From positions 1 to 41,928 of the forward strand of contig DATAPD010000069.1 of the NCBI GenBank assembly GCA_036265385.1: 41,928 nt of DNA. Direction: 5' to 3'. Source of the stretch: DATAPD01 sp036265385. GTDB lineage: Bacteria; Acidobacteriota; Terriglobia; Terriglobales; Acidobacteriaceae. The first letter of the stretch is position 1. Each line of letters opens with the position of its first letter. The translations under genes and the position numbers were made by a program. Below, in pieces: positions 34,527 through 41,928 of the stretch. The notes under the pieces were generated by a model, which did no database searches, was not told the origin of the DNA, and saw only the letters and a program-made list of their open reading frames with translations.

Positions 34527-35075
34527 TTAGAACTTCACGGCCACGGGTTCACGATCAGCCTGCGCTGTTTCAAAGAACTGTTTCTGCTGAAACCCGAACA
34601 TGCCAGCAATGATATTGGAAGGGAAAGACTGGATCTTGGTATTCAAATCGCGCACGACTGCGTTGTAGTAACGGCGCGAATTCTGGACCGCATCTTCTGT
34701 TTGGCTCAGCGCTCCCTGCAATTGAGTGAATTGCTCGGAGGCCTTTAACTCCGGATAGCTTTCAGCAACAGCAAAGAGGCTTTTCAACGCTCCAGTCAAC
34801 TGGTTTTCAGCAGCCGCCTTGTCGGCTGGAGTGCTGGCCTGCATCGCTTGCGATCGGAATTTCGCGATGTTCTCGAACGTCCCCTTCTCATGCGCCGCGT
34901 AACCCTTTACGGTTTCGACGATGTTGGGGATTAGGTCGTGTCGGCGCTTCAGTTGAACGTCGATATCAGACCATGAGGAGTCTGCTCGTACGCGCAACTG
35001 AACGAGGCTGTTGTACATGCCGATTAGCACAAAGACGACAAGTACGATGACGATCAGCAGAATAATGCCAATCAT
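34527..35075 (-). CDS. lemA: LemA family protein
   Basis: A 182-residue protein. An N-terminal membrane helix (residues 2-20) is followed by the LemA core: 'YNSLVQLRVRADSSWSDIDVQLKRRHDLIPNIVETVKGYAAHE' in continuous form, then a long helical bundle. 'RRYYNAVVRDLNTKIQSFPSNIIAGMFGF' is the C-terminal signature. It is an envelope protein of unknown function. The ATG at 35075 has a GGAG site. DUF2207 follows directly and is its normal partner. Confidence 0.93.
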   Translation of the reverse strand: MIGIILLIVIVLVVFVLIGMYNSLVQLRVRADSSWSDIDVQLKRRHDLIPNIVETVKGYAAHEKGTFENIAKFRSQAMQASTPADKAAAENQLTGALKSLFAVAESYPELKASEQFTQLQGALSQTEDAVQNSRRYYNAVVRDLNTKIQSFPSNIIAGMFGFQQKQFFETAQADREPVAVKF

Positions 35076-35172
35076 GAAAATCGACTCCAGCAGTGATTGA
35101 AAATCACCGGAACGGTAGCACAGGAAGCACGCGGCTGCAACGTTTTGAAAACTCAGGAGGAATTACGAAAAT

Positions 35173-36171
35173 TTACTGGCGAGGCGCGAAATACCCTTTG
35201 CGGGCGCGAACCTGTAGGTCCTTTTTCAGCGCGCTGATTTGGATTGAGCGATACCGTCCATCCGCGTCGAAATCAGCCGGACGATAAGAGACAACATACT
35301 GGCTCCGCAACTCATCTTCGATCGAATCGAATGAGTGCGAGATGTCCTTCATCTTGTACGGGAAGAACGCGCGTCCGCCAGTAGCCGACGCCAACTGTCC
35401 GAGCGCTCGGTCACCGCGCAGGATCAAGCCGCTATCGTCGGTCGAGATTGCATAGATGATGACTTCCGCTCGTTGTGCCATCTCGATCGCCTGAGCTTGC
35501 GTGACCTCACTCTGATTGTCCTCACCATCGCTCAGAACAATCAAGGCTCGGCGGATCGGGTGATCCGGGCGGTCCCTCAACATCTTCTCTTTGGAAGCCC
35601 GATAGATGGCATCGTACAACGCGGTCCCACCACCGTTGTTCAAGCGCTGAACACCGGTCTGCAGCAGCGTGAGATTGTCCGTGAAGTCTTGGCTGACTAG
35701 GCTTTTCTGGTTGAAGCCCATCACGAAAGCTTTATCGAAGCCCTTGCGAATCACATGCTGCATGAAGCTGATCGCAGCCTGCTGTTCGAAGTCGAAGCGG
35801 CTGTTTACAGATCCGCTCACGTCGATCAACAAACCCATCTCCAACGGCAAGTCAGTTTCACGCCGGAAATTTAGAATGCTCTGCGGGGGTTTATTGTCGT
35901 CTAGAATGGCGAAATCATTCTGTCCAAGATTCCGCACAAACTTGCCGCGTTTATCGGTGGCTATAAATAAGACGTTGACTTCGTCGACCCGCTTGCGAAT
36001 CGTTAAAACGCTATCGTTAGAGTCATCGGCATTCGGAGTACTGGGGGCCGCGTACGCGCCCGCGTTGGTAAACACAGATGCTGGAACACCGTACGTCGAA
36101 TTCTGGCCCAAAACGGCGATGGATGCCGCAAAGGTCAGTACCGCGCCGAAGATGAAATGACGAAGTCTCAT
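35173..36171 (-). CDS. Secreted VWA-domain protein, acidobacterial VWFA-related type
   Basis: A 332-residue protein with a signal peptide (residues 1-22). 'VDEVNVLFIATDKRGKFVRNL' with 'DFAILDDNKPPQSI' is the N-terminal module of the acidobacterial VWFA-related family. The VWA domain has an intact MIDAS: 'LLIDVSGSV' (DxSxS), 'GGTALYDAIYRA' (Thr) and 'LSDGEDN' (Asp). The C-terminus, 'VRARKGYFAP', is typical. It should bind a metal and a protein partner in the periplasm. It lies 97 bases upstream of lemA. No ribosome site is seen; instead a hairpin with GGAGG sits about 18 bases before the ATG. Confidence 0.9.
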   Translation of the reverse strand: MRLRHFIFGAVLTFAASIAVLGQNSTYGVPASVFTNAGAYAAPSTPNADDSNDSVLTIRKRVDEVNVLFIATDKRGKFVRNLGQNDFAILDDNKPPQSILNFRRETDLPLEMGLLIDVSGSVNSRFDFEQQAAISFMQHVIRKGFDKAFVMGFNQKSLVSQDFTDNLTLLQTGVQRLNNGGGTALYDAIYRASKEKMLRDRPDHPIRRALIVLSDGEDNQSEVTQAQAIEMAQRAEVIIYAISTDDSGLILRGDRALGQLASATGGRAFFPYKMKDISHSFDSIEDELRSQYVVSYRPADFDADGRYRSIQISALKKDLQVRARKGYFAPRQ

Positions 36172-36188
36172 ACTGTTGGCGGCCGTTC

Positions 36189-36206
36189 ACGGAGGTTATC
36201 CTCCGT
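36189..36206. repeat. Hairpin in front of the VWA gene start
   Basis: ACGGAGG and CCTCCGT are perfect 7-base arms around TTAT. On the plus strand TATTTTTG follows, as in a terminator, but no plus-strand gene precedes it. On the minus strand it lies 18 bases before the VWA ATG and would bury the only GGAGG near that start. Confidence 0.6.
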
Positions 36207-36226
36207 TATTTTTGATGCAACTGGGC

Positions 36227-36260
36227 TGCCGAAAGACCCTCCCCATAGGGATGTTCGGCA
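36227..36260. ncRNA. Nested hairpin, possible structured leader
   Basis: TGCCGAA (36227-36233) pairs with TTCGGCA (36254-36260). Inside it, CCCT (36237-36240) pairs with AGGG (36247-36250). The two-level stem looks like a folded RNA or a large operator. It matches no riboswitch that I recognise. Confidence 0.35.
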
Positions 36261-36495
36261 TGCTTCAATCTAGGTCTTCAACTTGTTGAGTGCCAAGTTA
36301 CAAAAGGAGCACGCGTTTGGTCATCGCCGGGAAACGTAATAGCGCCCGCTAGTTATGGGCCTTCATGGCAACTTGCATGCACCACAGGAACCCTATAAAA
36401 ACATCGCGATGCGCCGCGAGCCGTTGGGTTGCAACGACTTCGGTGAATTTGTGCGTCCACTACCCGACAAATTTTCCTTTTACCATGGAGAAGCT

Positions 36496-37221
36496 ATGAA
36501 AAAACTGCTCTGTGTTCTTCTGGCACTTTGTTTGACAGCGCCTGCCCTTTTTGCCGCCGACGAGAAAGAAAAAGACGAAAAAGAATTGGATCGCCTGAAA
36601 TCCGCTGGCGACGTTATGAAGGAAATTTTGGACATTCCCGACAACATCCCTCAGGACTTATTGGATCGCGCGGAATGCGTTATCGTGCTCCCGTCCGTTC
36701 TCAAATTTGCTATCGGTATCGGCGGAAGCTATGGTCGCGGCGTGATGACATGTCGCTCTGGCGCAAAATTCACTGGTAAATGGAGCGCTCCTGCGTTGTT
36801 TGCACTCGAAGGTGGCAACATTGGATTGCAGCTCGGAGGACAGGCCACAGACTTTGTTCTGCTCGTGATGAATCCGAAAGGCGCAAACTCACTCATGGGA
36901 AGCAAAGTGAAGCTTGGCGCGAACGCCTCGGCTGCGGCTGGTCCCAAGGGGCGCAGCGCTGAAGGCGCAACGGATGTCGTGATGAAGGCGGAAATCCTCT
37001 CCTACTCTCGCTCGCGCGGATTGTTCGCTGGAATATCTCTTGAGGGATCGACACTGCGTTCCGACAACCGTGCAAATAAAAAGCTGTATGGCAGAGAAAT
37101 CAGCGCGAAAGAAATCATCCGAGAGGGAAAAGTTGGAGCCCCGGCAAGTGCTCAGGAACTGCTTTCGCTTCTGAATCAGCATTCGCCCAAAAACAAGTCC
37201 GAAGCAAAGTCTCTGAAATAG
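36496..37221 (+). CDS. Secreted SYLF-domain (Ysc84-like) lipid-binding protein
   Basis: A 241-residue protein with a signal peptide (residues 1-20, ending ALFAAD). The SYLF domain follows: 'RAECVIVLPSVLKFAIGIGGSYGRGVMTCRSG', then 'WSAPALFALEGGNIGLQLGGQATDFVLLVMN'. 'AEILSYSRSRGLFAGISLEGSTLR' and 'LYGREISAKEII' close it. SYLF proteins bind phosphoinositide-like lipids in eukaryotes; the bacterial role is unclear. ATG 36496 has a GGAG site and a proper signal. It is followed by tag after 3 bases, suggesting one transcript. Confidence 0.9.
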   Translation: MKKLLCVLLALCLTAPALFAADEKEKDEKELDRLKSAGDVMKEILDIPDNIPQDLLDRAECVIVLPSVLKFAIGIGGSYGRGVMTCRSGAKFTGKWSAPALFALEGGNIGLQLGGQATDFVLLVMNPKGANSLMGSKVKLGANASAAAGPKGRSAEGATDVVMKAEILSYSRSRGLFAGISLEGSTLRSDNRANKKLYGREISAKEIIREGKVGAPASAQELLSLLNQHSPKNKSEAKSLK

Positions 37222-37224
37222 AAA

Positions 37225-37824
37225 ATGCAAAGCGCCTCTTCTCAAGAGCGCATTCGTTGTGGGTGGGCGCGCAACCCTCTTGCGATTGAGTATCACGATC
37301 GCGAGTGGGGAGTGCCCGTCCACAACGACCGGGTTTTGTTCGAATTTCTCATTCTGGAGGGCGCTCAGGCTGGCCTGAGCTGGGACACGATTCTCCAGAA
37401 GCGAGAGAATTATCGTGCCGCCTTCGACGCTTTCGATTTCGCCCGCATCGCCCAATATGACTCGCGACGCTTGCGCACATTGCTCAATAATTCCGGGCTG
37501 GTCCGCAACCGACTAAAGATTGCGTCTACGGTTCAAAATGCCCAGGCTTTTATTCGCGTTCAGAACGAATTCGGCAGCTTCGATTCTTACGTCTGGCAGT
37601 TCGTGGGCGGCAAACCGAAGCGGAATGCATGGAAGTCTCTCAAACAGGTCCCCCCGCTAACGCCCGAATCCGATGCTCTCAGCCGTGACCTTAAGAAACG
37701 CGGATTCAACTTCGTGGGTTCGACAATCTGTTATGCGTTTATGCAGGCAGTGGGCATGGTGAACGATCATCTGGTGGATTGTTTTCGCTATCGTTCTAGC
37801 CAAAGGCAAAAGGGCTTAAAATAG
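37225..37824 (+). CDS. tag: DNA-3-methyladenine glycosylase I
   Basis: A 199-residue Tag enzyme. 'RCGWARNPLAIEYHDREWGVPVHNDRVLFEFLILEGAQAGLSW' in continuous form is the family start. The zinc 'snap' ligands are Cys12, His24, His182 and Cys186. The 'GFNFVGSTICYAFMQAVGMVNDH' region completes the fold. It removes 3-methyladenine from alkylated DNA. It begins 3 bases after the SYLF gene. A chance or operon link with methyl chemistry elsewhere in the window cannot be told from sequence. Confidence 0.94.
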   Translation: MQSASSQERIRCGWARNPLAIEYHDREWGVPVHNDRVLFEFLILEGAQAGLSWDTILQKRENYRAAFDAFDFARIAQYDSRRLRTLLNNSGLVRNRLKIASTVQNAQAFIRVQNEFGSFDSYVWQFVGGKPKRNAWKSLKQVPPLTPESDALSRDLKKRGFNFVGSTICYAFMQAVGMVNDHLVDCFRYRSSQRQKGLK

Positions 37825-37888
37825 TTTCTCCACGGCTACCCCAGGCCGGATCGGTTTCGGTCGTCCAGTTCCCGGTTACGAGGTCCAC

Positions 37889-39274
37889 ATGCAACTCGAA
37901 CAGTTCTACCTGAAATGTCTGGCTCACGCGTCCTATTTGTTGTCCTCGGAAGGGGAGGCCATTGTTGTTGATCCACAAAGGGACGTGGACCTCTACCTCA
38001 AGGTCGCGGAAGAACAGAATGTCAAAATTCGCCACATTTTCGAAACGCACCTTCACGCGGATTTCGTTTCAGGTCACAAAGAACTCGCGGCTCGCACCGG
38101 CGCGAAAATCTATATCGGTGCCGCTGCTAAGGCACGCTTCCCGCATGTGGCTTTGCACGATGGCGACGAATTGAAGGTGGGCAAGATCGCAATCAAGACG
38201 CTCGAAACTCCCGGCCACACTCCTGAGAGTCTTTGCTTTGTCGTAACGGACCTAGAAAAATCCAATCGACCCTTTGCGGTTCTCACTGGGGACACTCTTT
38301 TCATCGGAGACGTCGGTCGTCCGGACCTTTCGCCCACGCATACTCCGCAAGTGCTGGCGGGCTTGCTCTACGACAGCCTGCACCAGAAACTTATGACTCT
38401 GCCCGATGATGTGCTGGTCTATCCGGCGCATGGTGCCGGATCGCTGTGCGGGCGCAGCATGCGCGCTGAAAAGTCTTCAACAATCGGCACGGAACGACTC
38501 ACCAACTACGCTCTCCAAATCAAGACGCGCGATGAATTCATTCGTCAACTGACGACCCATCTCCCAACCCGCCCGGACTACTTTCGGCAGGACGCGGAAA
38601 TCAATCGCGAGGGCGCGCCTCCTCTCGACGACCTTCAACCGCTCCGGTCTCTTACGCCCAAAGAACTTCATGCAATGCAGGACGAGTCCGTTTTCTTGCT
38701 CGACGTCCGTCCCGGCGACCAGTTCGCCGCCGGACACATTCCCGGTTCAATCAACATTGCACTCTCCGGGCAATTTGCCAGCTGGGCGGGATCGGTGCTG
38801 GGTTTGAATGCACGGCCTGTTCTGATCGCCGAAACTGATGAGCAAATCTCAGAGGCCCGTCTTCGCCTCGCACGTGTGGGGGTCGAAGATGTTCGTGGTT
38901 ACCTGCCCGGCGGAGTGAAAGCTTGGCAGGAAGCGGGTTACGACTTGAGTCAAACACCCCAGCTCACGGTACAGGAACTCCATGACGCAATTGAATCCGG
39001 CAAGCTGCAGGTCTTGGATGTACGTCGTGAAGGCGAATGGCAGGCGGGGCATCTAGCAGAAGCAAGCTGGCATGCTCTCGACTACTTCCGGGCACAAGCT
39101 CCGGAACTGGATCCGGAAACTCCCGTCGCCGTGCACTGCAAAAGCGGCTATCGCAGCATGATTGCGTGCAGTTTGCTGGAGCGAGCCGGCTTCAAGAATG
39201 TCTCCAACGTAGTTGGTGGATTCGATGCTTGGCAGCAAGCCGGATTGCCGGTCGTCGCCGAAACCGTCGCATAA
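37889..39274 (+). CDS. Persulfide dioxygenase-like MBL hydrolase fused to two rhodanese domains
   Basis: A 461-residue protein. The metallo-beta-lactamase domain (residues 1-245) has 'THLHADFVSGH' (53-63), the ETHE1/persulfide dioxygenase form of the metal motif, and 'GDTLFIGDVGRPDL' and 'VYPAHGAGSLCG'. The first rhodanese domain (about 265-350) has no Cys at the active-site position ('PVLIAETDEQ'), so it is inactive. The second (about 360-455) has the catalytic loop 'CKSGYRS' with Cys417. It likely oxidises glutathione persulfide or related persulfides and passes sulfur. It stands 64 bases after tag. Confidence 0.92.
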   Translation: MQLEQFYLKCLAHASYLLSSEGEAIVVDPQRDVDLYLKVAEEQNVKIRHIFETHLHADFVSGHKELAARTGAKIYIGAAAKARFPHVALHDGDELKVGKIAIKTLETPGHTPESLCFVVTDLEKSNRPFAVLTGDTLFIGDVGRPDLSPTHTPQVLAGLLYDSLHQKLMTLPDDVLVYPAHGAGSLCGRSMRAEKSSTIGTERLTNYALQIKTRDEFIRQLTTHLPTRPDYFRQDAEINREGAPPLDDLQPLRSLTPKELHAMQDESVFLLDVRPGDQFAAGHIPGSINIALSGQFASWAGSVLGLNARPVLIAETDEQISEARLRLARVGVEDVRGYLPGGVKAWQEAGYDLSQTPQLTVQELHDAIESGKLQVLDVRREGEWQAGHLAEASWHALDYFRAQAPELDPETPVAVHCKSGYRSMIACSLLERAGFKNVSNVVGGFDAWQQAGLPVVAETVA

Positions 39275-39287
39275 CGAATGAACCGCT

Positions 39288-40463
39288 TCATAGCGCACGC
39301 CCTGCACACGCACCAGATGCCCATGCCCACTGAAAGTTAAATCCACCCAACTGCCCCGTGACGTCTACTACTTCTCCTATGAAGAACAAACCCGGTACCT
39401 TCTCACATTCCATTGTCGTCGAAGACAGCTCCGCCGTATCCACTCCGCCTGCAGTCACTTCAGCTTTTACATACCCTTCATCTCCCGCGGGCGTGACCGT
39501 CCAGTTGTGTAACTGACCCTCCCATTCCTCCAGCGCGACGTTAGTAAATGATTTCGGTGGATTGAATTTGATCCAGCGGTCCGCCAGTCGATGCGGCAAG
39601 TAGTTTCGAAGTGCAGCTTGCAGCGATGCCAGGGTTCTTCCCGACGAACTTTCGAGCAAACTGCCAGTAACATTCTTGTCGGGCGCAAGATCAATTCGAA
39701 TGCCGGTGCCAGCTCGCCAGTACGATGAAGCCTGAAGAACGGCAGGCCCACTCAGCCCGTGATGCGTAAGCAATAGCTTCTCATTGAACGAAACCCCGTC
39801 AGCTGTTACGACCGCATCCGTTGACACGCCGGAAAGATCTTTGTAACGAGCCGCATCCTCTTTTTTCCAGATTAGCGGAACTAGAGCGGGCCGGCAGGGA
39901 ACTATATCCAACCCAAACTGCTTCGCGAGTTCGTAGCCGAAAGACGTTGCCCCAATCTTCGGAATCGAAAGCCCACCCGTTGCGACGACCACGCTCTGTG
40001 CAACGAACTTGTCCTGCTCCGTTACGACTTCGAATGACGCACGCTGCGCCACCTCACGTATGCGAACCTGTGTGTAGATCTTTACGCCTGCTGCGCGACA
40101 TTCCTCCTCGAGCATCGCAACAACATCCTGGGCTGAATGGTCACAGAACAGTTGGCCCAGCTTCTTCTCGTGAAAAGGGATACGGTGCTTTCGAACAAGT
40201 GCGATAACGTCCTTAGGCTGGTACCTCGCCAGTGCAGACTTCGCGAAATGCGGGTTGGCAGATAGGAAGTTTTCTGGGCCACAGTGCAGGTTAGTGAAGT
40301 TGCACCGACCCCCGCCAGATATCAGAATTTTCTTTCCGATCCGGTCTGCACGCTCCAGTACGGCAACTTTTTTGCCACGACGGCCAGCCTCGATGGCGCA
40401 CATCAGCCCGGCCGCACCACCTCCCAGTACCAAAGCGTCAAAGATATAGGTAGGGTCAGACAA
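39288..40463 (-). CDS. HI0933/BaiN-type flavoprotein
   Basis: A 391-residue FAD-binding protein of the HI0933 family. The FAD motif 'DALVLGGGAAGLMCAIEAG' is at residues 9-27, followed by 'GKKILISGGGRCNFTNL'. 'VVVATGGLSIPKIGATSFGYELAKQFG' and the C-terminal 'GEVVDVTGQLGGFNFQWAWASG' are further signatures. Relatives include BaiN, a flavin reductase of bile acids, but most are uncharacterised. The start is TTG at 40463, with a weak ribosome site. It converges on the sulfur gene, 13 bases away. Confidence 0.9.
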   Translation of the reverse strand: MSDPTYIFDALVLGGGAAGLMCAIEAGRRGKKVAVLERADRIGKKILISGGGRCNFTNLHCGPENFLSANPHFAKSALARYQPKDVIALVRKHRIPFHEKKLGQLFCDHSAQDVVAMLEEECRAAGVKIYTQVRIREVAQRASFEVVTEQDKFVAQSVVVATGGLSIPKIGATSFGYELAKQFGLDIVPCRPALVPLIWKKEDAARYKDLSGVSTDAVVTADGVSFNEKLLLTHHGLSGPAVLQASSYWRAGTGIRIDLAPDKNVTGSLLESSSGRTLASLQAALRNYLPHRLADRWIKFNPPKSFTNVALEEWEGQLHNWTVTPAGDEGYVKAEVTAGGVDTAELSSTTMECEKVPGLFFIGEVVDVTGQLGGFNFQWAWASGACAGRAL

Positions 40464-40603
40464 GACGTTCTCAGCATACGGAACGCACGAATGCCTCGTC
40501 TATTGTTAGGGTGCGACCAACTCGCAATTTGAGATCTCATTTTCAGCGCAAAAGAAAAGAGCACCTCAGACGGAACTGTTGTGCTCGCAAGTGAAAACAA
40601 ATT

Positions 40604-40630
40604 GGACGGACAGCTTGAAGCGGTCCGTCC
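40604..40630 (-). terminator. Rho-independent terminator of the small membrane gene
   Basis: GGACGGAC and GTCCGTCC are perfect 8-base arms with an 11-base loop. On the minus strand, AATTTGTTTT follows the stem. It lies 15 bases past the stop of the lmo0937-type gene. Confidence 0.7.
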
Positions 40631-40644
40631 TGTGTCCCGGGGCC

Positions 40645-40797
40645 CTAGACTACCGTTCGTCTGCCTTGGATCAAGTTGATGACCAGGACGATGACGGCCA
40701 GCACCAGCAGCAGGTGAATAAACCCACCGAGGGTGTACGAACTCACCACTCCGAGCAGCCACAGAACTAAAAGCACCACGAATATCGTCCACAACAT
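40645..40797 (-). CDS. Tiny lmo0937-type membrane protein
   Basis: A 50-residue protein that is easily missed. It begins 'MLWTIFVVLLVLWLLGVVSS', then 'YTLGGFIHLLLVLAVIVLVI', and ends 'NLIQGRRTVV'. These are two membrane segments with a 'Gg.iHlLLvlAvi.lvi.li.gr' second helix, the known lmo0937 family pattern. The role is unknown; relatives are often stress-induced. A GGAAGGG site precedes the ATG. A terminator follows. Confidence 0.85.
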   Translation of the reverse strand: MLWTIFVVLLVLWLLGVVSSYTLGGFIHLLLVLAVIVLVINLIQGRRTVV

Positions 40798-41068
40798 TTG
40801 ATTTTCCCTTCCTTCCTGTGTTCAACACACAATCGGAATGCACGAGCGATTACGCAAAATCATGGTCATCGTAGTGGACGATCCGCTGCTGGGCCATCCA
40901 GTGCCCTCCTGAAATCGCGAGGAGAAATTCCGTATGCCCGAAAGTTGAATCTTTGCCGCGGCTTAGCAACTATCCATTTCGATTCGGCCAAATTCAGGTG
41001 GAATTCTCCTCAGCATCAAGCATTCGCCTGATATCCCACTCCACCAAGCTGGACTACTGTGTGTTCAG

Positions 41069-41084
41069 GAACATGAATATGTTC
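41069..41084. repeat. GAACAT-GAAT-ATGTTC inverted repeat
   Basis: Perfect 6-base arms around 4 bases. A further GTTC just upstream (41063-41066) gives three alternating GTTC/GAAC units. It could be an operator. It resembles no named box closely enough to assign. Confidence 0.4.
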
Positions 41085-41108
41085 TCCAGCTTTTGTATCC
41101 CACCCCCC

Positions 41109-41142
41109 AGGCAGGACTTCGGAAGACCCGAGGCTCCTGCCT
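41109..41142. repeat. Long hairpin upstream of csbD
   Basis: AGGCAGG (41109-41115) pairs with CCTGCCT (41136-41142). TCGG and CCGA inside can extend the fold. It lies about 140 bases before the csbD start and lacks a T run, so it is not a typical terminator. Confidence 0.4.
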
Positions 41143-41284
41143 CCCGCCTTCTCTAACAAACACAGATTCGAACGTGGGTGGCAAAGCTGAAAACTGATGG
41201 GTGGGGCAGAGCACTTGCTGCGGGGAAGCTTGAAAAGCATTAAGACAGTTGCAGCACCCAATTCAAATCAAAGGAGAGCATGCG

Positions 41285-41530
41285 ATGAACTGGGATCAAG
41301 TGGAAGGGAAATGGAAACAAATGAAAGGTGTTGTCCGTCAAAAGTGGGGTAAGCTCACGGACGACGATATCGATCTGATCGGTGGCAAGCAACAGGAACT
41401 CGTTGGAAGGCTCCAGGAGCGTTATGGCTACTCAAAGGAAGAGGCCGAGCGCAACGTCGACGAGTGGAGTCGCACGATCAACACGGATGACACGTCCGAT
41501 TTGCCGGAAGAGCGGCGTCGCGCCAGTTAA
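41285..41530 (+). CDS. CsbD family stress protein
   Basis: An 81-residue CsbD-like protein. 'MNWDQVEGKWKQMKGVVRQKWGKLTDDDI' in continuous form is the signature, followed by 'IGGKQQELVGRLQERYGYSKEEAERNV'. It is a small, charged, mostly helical protein, often induced by general stress. Its function is not known. ATG 41285 has an AAAGGAGA site; the frame is open to 41249 without one. A strong terminator follows. Confidence 0.93.
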   Translation: MNWDQVEGKWKQMKGVVRQKWGKLTDDDIDLIGGKQQELVGRLQERYGYSKEEAERNVDEWSRTINTDDTSDLPEERRRAS

Positions 41531-41565
41531 TACAAAAACTTTGTTCCAGCGAAATCTGACCAAAG

Positions 41566-41591
41566 GACGGGCATCCGAGCCCGTCTTTTTT
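41566..41591 (+). terminator. Rho-independent terminator of csbD
   Basis: GACGGGC and GCCCGTC are perfect 7-base arms around ATCCGA, followed by six T. Confidence 0.9.
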
Positions 41592-41759
41592 CTTTGCCAG
41601 TAATTTGAGGTGGTTAGCTTCAGTTGGAGCCGCTTCCGTGGCTGTGCGATACTACTCCCGCAGGCATTTAAAAACTAAACGCCAGATTTAGCGCCAGCAT
41701 CTCTCCTGAACGCTGGTCTCAAAGCCGAGAGTAAGCCGTAAGTCGACTTATTGCTAAAA

Positions 41760-41846
41760 GCCGGGATGGCGGAACTGGCAGACGCAGCGGACTCAAAATC
41801 CGCCGATCTTCGGATCTTGGGGGTTCGACTCCCCCTCCCGGCACCA
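41760..41846 (+). tRNA. tRNA-Leu (anticodon CAA)
   Basis: GCCGGGA (41760-41766) pairs with TCCCGGC (41836-41842), followed by A and an encoded CCA. The anticodon loop CTCAAAA has CAA at 41794-41796, which reads UUG. A long variable arm (GATCTTCGGATC) is as expected of a class II tRNA. The T loop is GGTTCGACTCC. Confidence 0.96.
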
Positions 41847-41928
41847 ACACTCCCACAATCTCCACTCCCGCTTCTCACTATGCGGCTTTCCCTGTCATTC
41901 TGTTTCGGCACCTCCACTGCGTGCCATC

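Larger units (their letters stand above)
36172..36495. other. Divergent leader region with structured elements
   Basis: No gene is seen between the VWA gene and the SYLF gene. The region holds two strong hairpins, listed separately, and the SYLF promoter. A frame is open from 36355 in phase with the SYLF gene but has no ribosome site. Confidence 0.5.
40798..41284. other. Divergent intergenic region, small membrane gene / csbD
   Basis: Nearly 490 bases with no convincing gene. It holds the inverted repeat at 41069-41084 and the hairpin at 41109-41142, both listed separately. The csbD promoter should be near its right end. Confidence 0.5.

Noticed and set aside
1..41928. CRISPR array, prophage, insertion sequence or toxin-antitoxin system.
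   Set aside because: No regularly spaced repeats, integrase, transposase or known toxin families were seen on either strand.

Overview
The window looks like chromosomal DNA of a soil-type Acidobacteriota bacterium. This is an inference. The strongest hint is a secreted VWA protein of the 'VWFA-related' kind typical of that phylum (35173-36171). The moderate GC content, many signal-peptide proteins and generous sugar and stress functions fit too. I saw no insertion sequence, prophage, CRISPR array or rRNA. One tRNA-Leu(CAA) lies at the right end.

Layout. 1-3160 holds an ABM-fold monooxygenase-like gene, a Tat-exported amidohydrolase, a small c-type cytochrome and a decayed second copy of that cytochrome on the far side of the amidohydrolase. 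3162-12357 is a long minus-strand run: aquaporin, double-DM13 membrane protein, GMC oxidoreductase, double-VOC secreted protein, haloarchaeal-type glucose dehydrogenase, NDH-2 and GH133 glycogen debranching enzyme. Together these suggest release of glucose from glycogen, its oxidation, and return of the electrons to the quinone pool. 12529-16749 is regulatory: a zf-HC2 anti-sigma factor facing tail-to-tail an ECF sigma factor that is coupled to a STAS protein, then a large GAF/PAS sigma-54 activator.

17138-22640 is a galactose (Leloir) locus: a secreted aldose 1-epimerase, galT, galK, a small membrane protein and a sodium:solute symporter. A pair of LacI/GalR-like palindromes lies upstream of the symporter; no galE is present in the window. 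22999-28927 holds secreted or membrane accessory genes: a seven-repeat Ig-like lipoprotein, a DUF4832 TIM-barrel protein, a DUF1624 membrane acyltransferase-like protein, an NTF2-like protein and a small secreted protein.

29102-32783 is the most distinctive stretch. A PilZ protein and a LuxR-type regulator with a receiver domain that lacks the phosphoacceptor Asp are transcribed away from a corrinoid protein and a translationally coupled, non-pyrrolysine MttB-family methyltransferase. The corrinoid gene has a CRP/FNR-like palindrome in its leader. 32780-36171 is a DUF2207-LemA-VWA group. 36496-39274 carries a SYLF protein, Tag DNA glycosylase and a persulfide dioxygenase-rhodanese fusion. 39288-41928 holds a BaiN/HI0933-type flavoprotein, a tiny lmo0937-type membrane protein, CsbD and tRNA-Leu.

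No classical defence or mobile system was found. The candidates most worth following are the methyltransferase/corrinoid locus with its unusual neighbouring regulator, the glycogen-to-quinone glucose oxidation run with the DM13/GMC pair, the decayed cytochrome duplication, and several structured leaders.
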